A stretch of DNA of 64,000 nucleotides from 20CM-2-65-7 sp963830455. GTDB lineage: Bacteria; Gemmatimonadota; Gemmatimonadetes; Gemmatimonadales; GWC2-71-9. This document shows positions 7,732 through 14,449 of this stretch, in pieces. The stretch's first letter is position 1, and every line of letters starts with the position of its first letter. Where the stretch lies: contig CAWHMT010000004.1 of assembly GCA_963830455.1 (NCBI GenBank), positions 434,001 to 498,000 of the forward strand, read 5' to 3'. Position numbers and translations under genes: made by a program. The notes under the pieces were generated by a model. That model did no database searches and was not told the origin of the DNA. It saw only the letters and a list, made by a program, of their open reading frames with translations.

Positions 7732-9207
7732 ATGACAGCTACGCTGGAACCGACCGCCGCTACCGGGGGGTCCCCCAAAGCGACCACCGGTCCGACGCCG
7801 GCGGATGTGATCCGTCGTGCCAAAGAAGCCGGAGTACAGATCGTGGACGTCAGGTTCACCGACCTGCCTGGCACCTGGCAGCATTTCTCGATCCCGCTGA
7901 AGGAGCTCGAGGAAGACACGTTCACCGACGGCCTGGGATTCGACGGATCGTCGATCCGTGGATTTCAAGCGATCAACGAGAGCGACATGCTGCTGCTGCC
8001 GGATCCGGCGAGCGCGTTCGTCGATCCGTGCCTGTCGGTTCCGACGCTGTCGCTCACCTGCGACATCGTCGACCCGATTACACGCGAGTCCTATTCGCGG
8101 GACCCGCGCTATGTCGCGCGCAAGGCGGAAGCGTTTCTGAAAAAGAGCGGCGTCGCCACGACGGCGTATTTCGGGCCCGAGGCGGAGTTCTACATCTTCA
8201 ACTCCGTGCGCTTCGACCAGAACGCGCATGAGGGCTACTACCACATCGATTCGGAAGAGGGCATCTGGAACAGCGGCACGAACGGCACGGCCAACCTCGG
8301 CCATCGTCCGCGACATAAAGAGGGATACTTCCCGGTGCCGCCCACCGACAAGCTGCAGGATCTCCGCTCGAAGATCGTGCTCGCGATGATCGCGGCGGGT
8401 ATCGACGTCGAAGTGCACCACCACGAGGTGGGCACGGCGGGGCAAACCGAGATCGATATGCGGTACAAGACGCTGACGCGCATGGCCGATCAGATCATGA
8501 TGTACAAGTACATCGTGAAGAACGTCTGCTGCCAGCACGGCTACACGGCGACGTTCATGCCGAAGCCGATGTTCGGCGACAACGGCTCGGGCATGCACGT
8601 GCACATGAGCCTGTGGAACGCCGACAAGAACCTGTTCTTCGACAAGAACGGCTACGCGCTGATCTCCGAGTCGGCGCGCTGGTACATCGGCGGGCTGATC
8701 AAGCACGCGCCCGCGCTGCTCGCGTTCGCGGCGCCCACGACCAACAGCTACCGCCGTCTGGTCCCGGGTTATGAAGCGCCGATCAACCTGATTTACTCGC
8801 AGCGCAACCGGTCGGCGATTTGCCGGATCCCGATGTACTCGACGTCGCCGAAGGCGAAGCGCCTCGAGTTCCGGGCGCCCGATCCCTCAGCCAACCCGTA
8901 CCTCACATTCGCGGCGCTGCTCATGGCCGGGCTCGACGGGATCAAGAACAAGATCGAGCCACCCAAGCCGATGGATGTCGATCTGTACGAGTTGGAGCCG
9001 GCCGAGCGCAAGCACGTGAAGAACACACCGGGCAGCCTGCTCGAGTCGCTGCAGGCGTTGGAAGCCGATCATGACTTCCTGCTCGAAGGCGGCGTGTTCA
9101 CCCAGGACCTGCTCGACGTCTGGCTCGCGATGAAGCGGACCAAGGATGTCGACGCGGTAGCCTTGCGGCCGCATCCGTACGAGTTCGTCCTCTACTACGA
9201 CGTCTAA
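7732..9207 (+). CDS. glnA: Glutamine synthetase, type I-beta-like
   Basis: 491 residues. It joins ammonia to glutamate using ATP. The GSI motifs are clear: GLGFDGSSIRGF, the metal-binding glutamates in GPEAEFYIF, KPMFGDNGSGMHVHMS, and NRSAICRIP. The sequence DVDLYELEPAE near residue 415 carries the Tyr that is adenylylated in beta-type enzymes, and the protein has the longer form typical of that class. It is preceded by a sigma-54 type promoter. A second, shorter glutamine synthetase of the alpha type follows after a long hairpin, so this is a tandem pair with potentially different regulation. Confidence 0.96.
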   Translation: MTATLEPTAATGGSPKATTGPTPADVIRRAKEAGVQIVDVRFTDLPGTWQHFSIPLKELEEDTFTDGLGFDGSSIRGFQAINESDMLLLPDPASAFVDPCLSVPTLSLTCDIVDPITRESYSRDPRYVARKAEAFLKKSGVATTAYFGPEAEFYIFNSVRFDQNAHEGYYHIDSEEGIWNSGTNGTANLGHRPRHKEGYFPVPPTDKLQDLRSKIVLAMIAAGIDVEVHHHEVGTAGQTEIDMRYKTLTRMADQIMMYKYIVKNVCCQHGYTATFMPKPMFGDNGSGMHVHMSLWNADKNLFFDKNGYALISESARWYIGGLIKHAPALLAFAAPTTNSYRRLVPGYEAPINLIYSQRNRSAICRIPMYSTSPKAKRLEFRAPDPSANPYLTFAALLMAGLDGIKNKIEPPKPMDVDLYELEPAERKHVKNTPGSLLESLQALEADHDFLLEGGVFTQDLLDVWLAMKRTKDVDAVALRPHPYEFVLYYDV

Positions 9208-9213
9208 TAAGGC

Positions 9214-9286
9214 AGGCGGTTAGACGGTTAGGCGGTTAGGAGCGCTCTGCTTCTAGCCGCCTAACCGTCTAGCCGTCTAACCGCCT
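9214..9286. repeat. Long inverted repeat of octamer units between the two glnA genes
   Basis: Left arm 9214-9240 and right arm 9260-9286 pair over 27 positions with two mismatches. Each arm is built of 8-base units, GCGGTTAG/ACGGTTAG on the left and CCGTCTAA/CCGTCTAG on the right. The loop is 19 bases. The right arm ends two bases before the ATG of the second glnA, leaving no visible ribosome site there. The hairpin could be an attenuator, an RNA-processing site, or a mobile micro-repeat. Confidence 0.75.
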
Positions 9287-9288
9287 CT

Positions 9289-10614
9289 ATGACAACCAAA
9301 CGCGAGATTCTCGAGGCAGCCAAAAAGCAAGACGTAACCAGCCTCAGGTTGCAGTTCACCGATATCCTCGGCGTCAACAAGAACGTCGAGGTACCCGCGA
9401 GCCAGTTCGACAAGGCGCTCGAAGGCGACATCATGTTCGACGGCTCGTCGATCGAAGGGTTCGTGCGGATCGAGGAGTCGGACATGGTGCTCAGGCCCGA
9501 CCTCGAGACGTTCCGAGTCCTTCCCAACGGCGATGCCGCCGGCAAGGTCGCGCGCGTGATCTGCGACATTTACAACCCGGACGGCACGTCCTTCGCCGGG
9601 TGCACGCGGCAGGCGCTCAAACGCCAAATCGCCAAAGCCAAGGCGCTCGGCTATGAGATGATGGCCGGGGTCGAGGCCGAGTTTTTCATCTTCCAGCTCG
9701 ATGCGAGCGGCAATCCGACCACGAAGACCCACGACCGCGGCGGATACTTCGATCAGACGCCGGTGGACCGGGCGGAGGAGATTCGCCGGCTCATCGTGCA
9801 GGATCTGGTGGCGATGGGGTTCGAGGTCGAAGCGGGGCATCACGAAGTCGCGCCGGGGCAGCATGAAATCGATTTTCGCTACGCGGAGGCATTGGAAACC
9901 GCCGACAACCTCGCCACCTTCCGATTCATCGTGCGCAACGTCGCCTACCGCCATGGCTTCCTGGCGACGTTCATGCCCAAGCCGATCTTCGGCCAGAACG
10001 GCTCCGGGATGCACACGCATCAATCGTTATTCCGACAAGGGACGAACGCCTTCTACGACGCCAAGGCGCAGTGGGAGCTGTCGAACATCGCGCTGGCGTA
10101 CATTGCGGGACTGCTGACACACGCCCGGGGGTTTTGCGCTGTCACGAATCCGCTGGTCAACAGTTACAAACGCCTGGTGCCGGGGTATGAGGCGCCCGTC
10201 AACGTCGCTTGGTCGATGCGCAACCGCTCGCCGCTGGTGCGGATTCCCGATCGACGCGGGGCGGGGACGCGCTGCGAGCTGCGCATGCCGGATCCGTCCG
10301 TCAATCCATATCTGGCGCTGGCGGTCCAGCTCGCGGCGGGGTTGGACGGGGTCGAGCACAAGCTGACTCCCCCGGACCCGGTGAATAAGAACATCTTCGA
10401 GATGAGCTTCCGGGAGCGGCGCAAATACCGCATCGACGAGCTGCCCCGGGACCTGCACGAGGCCCTCGACCTGCTCGCGAAAGACGACGTGATTAGAGAC
10501 GCTCTGGGCACGCACATTTACGAGCGCTTTGTGGAGGCGAAACGAGAAGAGTGGCAGGAGTACATCGGGAACGTCAGCGAGTGGGAGCTCGAGCGGTACT
10601 TGAGTGTCTACTGA
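9289..10614 (+). CDS. glnA: Glutamine synthetase, type I-alpha-like
   Basis: 441 residues, the length of the Bacillus-type GSI-alpha enzymes. Motifs: IMFDGSSIEGF, VEAEFFIF, KPIFGQNGSGMHTHQS, NRSPLVRIP. The region corresponding to the adenylylation loop reads NKNIFEMSFRERRKYRIDELP, with Phe in place of the modified Tyr, so it should not be adenylylated. It is the downstream partner of the beta-type enzyme, 81 bases away across a strong hairpin. The ATG at 9289 has no Shine-Dalgarno sequence in its usual place. The function (ammonia assimilation) is secure; why two are kept is unknown. Confidence 0.95.
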   Translation: MTTKREILEAAKKQDVTSLRLQFTDILGVNKNVEVPASQFDKALEGDIMFDGSSIEGFVRIEESDMVLRPDLETFRVLPNGDAAGKVARVICDIYNPDGTSFAGCTRQALKRQIAKAKALGYEMMAGVEAEFFIFQLDASGNPTTKTHDRGGYFDQTPVDRAEEIRRLIVQDLVAMGFEVEAGHHEVAPGQHEIDFRYAEALETADNLATFRFIVRNVAYRHGFLATFMPKPIFGQNGSGMHTHQSLFRQGTNAFYDAKAQWELSNIALAYIAGLLTHARGFCAVTNPLVNSYKRLVPGYEAPVNVAWSMRNRSPLVRIPDRRGAGTRCELRMPDPSVNPYLALAVQLAAGLDGVEHKLTPPDPVNKNIFEMSFRERRKYRIDELPRDLHEALDLLAKDDVIRDALGTHIYERFVEAKREEWQEYIGNVSEWELERYLSVY

Positions 10615-11111
10615 TCGTCGCGAGTCTCAGCGCGTGCGAGCTGCTGCCGCGCCCCGGCGACACGCAGGGCGTCCAGGGGGCCGGCCGCTGGGACCAGCAC
10701 GGGCGGATCGTCGTGGACACCGACCCGCGGTACACGGTCGTCCATCTGCGCGTGGATACCAGCCTGGCGGAGCGCCACGACGTCCTGCTGGCGCGCTACG
10801 ACTTCGATCCGAGTGACGGCGCGGGCGACGAGTACGCGCTGACGATCGCTCTCGATCTCGGCGACGCCCGCACGCTGTCGGCCAACCGCTCGTACACCCT
10901 CGGCGACGCGATCCAGGCTCATGCGACCGTGAGCTGTCTCTGCACGCCGCTGCGTCCCGATTCCGTGCGCGGGACCTACACGCTGCAGACTCGGGGCGCG
11001 CGCCAGATCGCCGGCCGCATCGACGCGACGCTGTACTTCACGGCGTGGACTGACTCGAGTCACCACGCGACGTATCGACTGCGCCAGCGCCTCCACGGAG
11101 TGCGCCCGTAG
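10581..11111 (+). CDS. Predicted lipoprotein
   Basis: About 176 residues. GTG at 10581, inside the end of the second glnA, gives a short charged start, hydrophobic core LECLLIVAS and lipobox LSAC, so the mature protein is lipid-anchored. The rest is beta-strand-rich (VVHLRVDTSLAERHDVLLARYDF ... GTYTLQTRGARQIAGRIDATLYF) and shows no recognised domain. It overlaps the next gene by one base (TAGTG), so it probably works with that outer-membrane barrel. Function unknown. Confidence 0.65.
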   Translation: MGARAVLECLLIVASLSACELLPRPGDTQGVQGAGRWDQHGRIVVDTDPRYTVVHLRVDTSLAERHDVLLARYDFDPSDGAGDEYALTIALDLGDARTLSANRSYTLGDAIQAHATVSCLCTPLRPDSVRGTYTLQTRGARQIAGRIDATLYFTAWTDSSHHATYRLRQRLHGVRP

Positions 11112-12613
11112 TGTTGCTGGCCGTCCTGCTGCTGCTGCAAACCGGCAATCCTTCCAGCCGTCGAATCATCGACACGATCGTTGTCGAGAACCGCAACGTG
11201 TTCGACGGGGACGACGCCGCGCCGGAGTGGGTCGCGAGCCTCGCCAACAGGCTGCACGTCAAAACCCGACACTGGGTGATCCGGCGCCGGCTGCTCCTCA
11301 CTCGCGGCGACGCGTTCGATCCCGCACGCATAGAGGAGAGCGAGCGCGGGCTGCGCTCGCTCGGCGTGTTTCGGCAGGTGCGCGTGGACACCATGACCCA
11401 ACCGGGCGGCCGGCTGGCATTGCGCGCGGTGACGGCGGACGGGTGGAGCACACAGCCGCAAGCGAGCTTCACGAGCGTGGGTGGCCAGCAGACGTGGAGC
11501 GTCGGCATCGTCGAGCGCAACTTCCTCGGCACCGCGACCGAGCTGGCCCTGATCTATGGGCGTGATCCCGACCGGACGCGCGTCGATTTCGAATTCGTGA
11601 ACCCGCACTTCTTCGGCCGGCGCACGCTGCTCAACCTGCGCTACGCTGATCTCTCGGACGGCCATCGGGGGGCGTGGCGCTTCGGCTTGCCCTTTCACGA
11701 GACGTCCGCACCCCACGCGATCGAAACGTATGGCGAGCTCGCGCGCGAGCGTGTACTGCGGTTTCGCGATGCCGCGCTGCAGGACAGCACACAGCACTAC
11801 TTGGCACGCGTCGGCCTGATGGGCGGGATCTCGCTGGGGGGCGGCGCCACGACCACAAGCCGGTACTCGCGCCTGTGGGGCGGGTGGGAGTGGCGCCGCG
11901 AGGATTTCACGGCCAGCGATACGGCGCCCGCGCCGTATTCGGTGTTCACGGCGGTGCGCGCGGGTGCCGAGCTCGGCGTGGTACGCTTCCGGATTCTGGA
12001 GCATTTCAATTCGTTCGCGCGTCGCGAAGACGTCGATTTGTCATCGGTGCTGCGCGCGGGCATCGTTCTCGAGTCGGGGGTCGGGTATGAGCTCAGAGGC
12101 CAGACGTCCGCGGTGTGGGATCGAGGCTTTGCCGTGCTGCGCGTCGACGCCAACGGGTTGGATACGACGCGCACGCGGGCGCAGGTGACGGTCGTGAGCC
12201 AGAACCTGCGCCATCACACGCTGATCGCGCACGCCGAAGGGGGAATCGTGACGGGGCCCAAGCCCGGAGCGGAGTTCGATCCCTGGGTGGAGCAGCGGGG
12301 CCCGCGCCTGTTCGGGCTGCACGCCTTCACGGGCACGCGCATGACGTGGTTCGTGTTGGAGGATCGGATGCTGGTCGCGGATGACGTCCTGGGCTTGTTG
12401 GCCGTGGGCGCCGCGCCGTTTCTGGAATACGGGGGCGCGTGGTACAGCGACCAGCCCCCCCGGCTGGGGGGCGACGCGGGCGTGTCACTGCGGTTCGGGC
12501 CCACGCGTTCCGTGCGGGGCGACGCGGCGGAGCTCGCGGTCGGCTATCGGTTCGGTGAGCTCGTGACGGGCAAGCGCTGGGGCATCACGTTACGCAAAGG
12601 CTTTTCCTTCTAG
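11111..12613 (+). CDS. Omp85/BamA-like outer-membrane beta-barrel protein
   Basis: 500 residues. GTG start at 11111, signal peptide in residues 1-16, then a POTRA-like segment (TRGDAFDPARIEESERGLRSLGVFRQVRVD) that is the classic repeat preceding an Omp85 barrel. The rest is alternating amphipathic strands ending in aromatic Phe (KGFSF), the outer-membrane sorting signal. With only one POTRA and a short barrel it resembles a surface-antigen family member rather than BamA itself. Its translational coupling with the lipoprotein suggests a two-part envelope unit. Confidence 0.8.
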   Translation: MLLAVLLLLQTGNPSSRRIIDTIVVENRNVFDGDDAAPEWVASLANRLHVKTRHWVIRRRLLLTRGDAFDPARIEESERGLRSLGVFRQVRVDTMTQPGGRLALRAVTADGWSTQPQASFTSVGGQQTWSVGIVERNFLGTATELALIYGRDPDRTRVDFEFVNPHFFGRRTLLNLRYADLSDGHRGAWRFGLPFHETSAPHAIETYGELARERVLRFRDAALQDSTQHYLARVGLMGGISLGGGATTTSRYSRLWGGWEWRREDFTASDTAPAPYSVFTAVRAGAELGVVRFRILEHFNSFARREDVDLSSVLRAGIVLESGVGYELRGQTSAVWDRGFAVLRVDANGLDTTRTRAQVTVVSQNLRHHTLIAHAEGGIVTGPKPGAEFDPWVEQRGPRLFGLHAFTGTRMTWFVLEDRMLVADDVLGLLAVGAAPFLEYGGAWYSDQPPRLGGDAGVSLRFGPTRSVRGDAAELAVGYRFGELVTGKRWGITLRKGFSF

Positions 12614-12621
12614 GGGCGACC

Positions 12622-12852
12622 ATGGCGAGGTTCGATTGGATCGGCTGGCTCGCGACTGCCGTGTTCCTGGTATCGTACTTTACCAAGCAGCCGACGTCGC
12701 TGCGCCGCGTGCAGGGTGTGGCGGCGGTGCTGTGGGCGCTGTACGGCGTCATGATTCACTCGACGCCCGTGATCGTGGCCAATATTCTCGTGGCCGCCGC
12801 GGCGATCGCGTCGTCGTTCAGGAAGATTTCGCCTTCCGCTTCTCCTCCATGA
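12622..12852 (+). CDS. Small membrane protein, SemiSWEET/YgjV-like
   Basis: 76 residues with three hydrophobic segments (IGWLATAVFLVSYFT, VQGVAAVLWALYGVMI, TPVIVANILVAAAAIA). The pattern of a first helix ending in Y-F-x-K-Q, then an R-x-x-Q-G-x-x-A-x-L-W helix and a final P-V-I-V-A-N helix resembles the three-helix unit of SemiSWEET and YgjV-like proteins, which would need to dimerise to transport. Transport of sugars is not demonstrated for this one. Its last 35 bases overlap the convergent VOC gene. Confidence 0.7.
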   Translation: MARFDWIGWLATAVFLVSYFTKQPTSLRRVQGVAAVLWALYGVMIHSTPVIVANILVAAAAIASSFRKISPSASPP

Positions 12853-13210
12853 GCGCCATGGGGTTTTTGTCGGGATCGTGAAAGAACGCCATCCATAGAT
12901 CGTAGTCGGCCGCCTGGTGCACGCGATGCGGCGCGCCCACGAATTCAACTCCGCGCTGAACCAGCGTGCGATGCACGCCCTCGATGTCGGCCACCCGGAA
13001 ATAGAGCACCGAACCGGGATGGTCCTGCTCGGCGTTTTCCGGCGGCGACAGCATCAGGCGCACGGGGCCCATCTGGAAGAAGGCGAGCGACGGCGGCGCC
13101 TGAAACAGCAGGGGCAGACCGAGGACGTCGCGGTGGAATCTGACGGCGCGGTCGAGATCGTGCACGACATTCGTGACCTGCGCGAGCTCCGGCGTGGCGG
13201 CGGCGAGCAT
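12818..13210 (-). CDS. VOC family (glyoxalase/bleomycin-resistance fold) protein
   Basis: 130 residues with the paired beta-alpha-beta-beta-beta modules of the VOC fold: VTNVVHDLDRAVRFHRDVLGLPLLF at the N-terminus and LWMAFFHDPDKNPMALMEE at the C-terminus. Potential metal ligands include His17 and the final Glu. Substrate not predictable. The GGAGG sequence five bases before ATG 13210 fixes the start. It is divergent from a MarR regulator with a palindromic operator between them, so its expression is probably ligand-controlled by that regulator. It overlaps the convergent membrane protein gene. Confidence 0.87.
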   Translation of the reverse strand: MLAAATPELAQVTNVVHDLDRAVRFHRDVLGLPLLFQAPPSLAFFQMGPVRLMLSPPENAEQDHPGSVLYFRVADIEGVHRTLVQRGVEFVGAPHRVHQAADYDLWMAFFHDPDKNPMALMEEKRKAKSS

Positions 13211-13224
13211 TGACCCCTCCGGGG

Positions 13225-13250
13225 AATTAGTTAGCTTTAGCTAAGTAATT
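13225..13250. promoter_or_regulatory. 26-bp palindrome, probable MarR operator
   Basis: A 26-bp palindrome at 13225-13250, core TTAGCTTTAGCTAA (13231-13244), with 11 of 13 positions symmetrical. It fills the gap between the divergent VOC gene (start 13210) and the MarR gene (start 13251). MarR proteins bind palindromes of this length as dimers. It touches the MarR ATG, so that transcript may be leaderless. Confidence 0.75.
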
Positions 13251-13703
13251 ATGGTTGCCGCCTTCCGTCAAGCCCCATCCGGCAGCGTCCGGACGATCGC
13301 CGACCGGCTGCACTCCGCCGCCATTCACGTGCTGCGCCGGCTGCGCGTCGAAGACAAGGCGATCGGCCTGTCCGGGCCGCGCGCGTCGGCGTTGTCCGTG
13401 ATCGTGTTCCGGGGTCCGGTGACCATGAGTGCCCTGGCCGAGGCGGAGCAGGTGCGGCCGCCGACGATGACGCGCCTGGTGGCTGGGCTGGAGCGCCGGG
13501 GACTCGTCCGGCGCGTCAGCGATTCACGCGATGGACGGGTGCAGCTGGTGGAGGCAACCGCGGCAGGCCGGCGCTTGTTGAACAAAGGGCGTGCACGGCG
13601 CGTGGCGCGACTCGCCGAGGGCGTCGCGCGGCTATCAAAGGACGATCAGGACCTGCTCGCTGGCGCGGCAGAGCTCATGGATCGCCTCGCGGCGATGGGT
13701 TGA
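13251..13703 (+). CDS. MarR family transcriptional regulator
   Basis: 150 residues with a winged helix-turn-helix: VTMSALAEAEQVRPPTMTRLVAGLERRGLVRR is the helix-turn-helix and SRDGRVQLVEATAAGRRLL the wing with the Asp-Arg characteristic of MarR. N- and C-terminal helices would make the dimer interface. The ATG at 13251 directly follows the operator palindrome, with no ribosome site. It probably represses itself and the divergent VOC gene and is relieved by a small molecule. Confidence 0.9.
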   Translation: MVAAFRQAPSGSVRTIADRLHSAAIHVLRRLRVEDKAIGLSGPRASALSVIVFRGPVTMSALAEAEQVRPPTMTRLVAGLERRGLVRRVSDSRDGRVQLVEATAAGRRLLNKGRARRVARLAEGVARLSKDDQDLLAGAAELMDRLAAMG

Positions 13704-13737
13704 GAAAGTGCTGTGATTTGGCGACTTTTGACGGCCT

Positions 13738-13809
<72 letters not shown>

Positions 13810-13820
13810 CTTCAGCCCGC

Positions 13821-14447
13821 CTAGCCGGCCATCACCGTTATCCGCTTCCCCTCCGTACCCCCCGCCATGGCGGCGATGGCGCGCGCGATCTTCGCCGCTC
13901 CCGCGGCGGACGGCGCAATCTGGACGGCGAAGTCACCTGGGCTCGTGCAGATCGCGCGTAAATCCAATACATCCACACCCCAGCGGTACGCGGTCCGCAA
14001 GATGCGATCGTTGAGCAGGCTCAGCAGCACGCGTGCTCGACTGGCCGTGTTCTTCCCGATGAGCGGCGGCTCGTAAATCGTACATAACACGACTTTGGGT
14101 GCGCGATCGCGCACGGTCTTCACGACGCGATCGTACGCCCCGCCAAATTCGTCGACCATTCTGATCAGCGCGTCCAGCGTCTCGCCGCTCGACTGCGCGG
14201 GTTGCTGCAGGATGTCGACGTGCTCCATGGCATCGTTCCCCCCGACGCTGAGCACGACGAGATCCGCATCAGCCGGGAGTTGCTGCGCCTGGGCGGGGAC
14301 CATGGCCATCGCCGCACCCTCGGCGGCGAGCAAGGAGACAGTCCAGGCCGGCAGCAGCTGTCGAATGGTCGAGGCGGTGTCCGGCTCCCGGTTCGTGTGG
14401 GCGCCGTTCGCCAGAATGCCATCGCCGAGCAGCACGAGCTGTGGCAT
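13821..14447 (-). CDS. SGNH/GDSL-fold protein with altered catalytic residues
   Basis: 208 residues with the alpha/beta flavodoxin-like SGNH pattern: a first strand LVLLGDGILANG and block III LSVGGNDA. In active enzymes block I is GDS, with Ser as nucleophile; here it reads GDG. Block V, normally DxxH, appears as VQIAPSAAGAAKIA, with no histidine. So two of the usual catalytic residues are not where expected. It could be a non-catalytic binder or use other residues. Start ATG 14447 is the only natural one. No signal peptide. Confidence 0.75.
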   Translation of the reverse strand: MPQLVLLGDGILANGAHTNREPDTASTIRQLLPAWTVSLLAAEGAAMAMVPAQAQQLPADADLVVLSVGGNDAMEHVDILQQPAQSSGETLDALIRMVDEFGGAYDRVVKTVRDRAPKVVLCTIYEPPLIGKNTASRARVLLSLLNDRILRTAYRWGVDVLDLRAICTSPGDFAVQIAPSAAGAAKIARAIAAMAGGTEGKRITVMAG

Positions 14448-14449
14448 GG

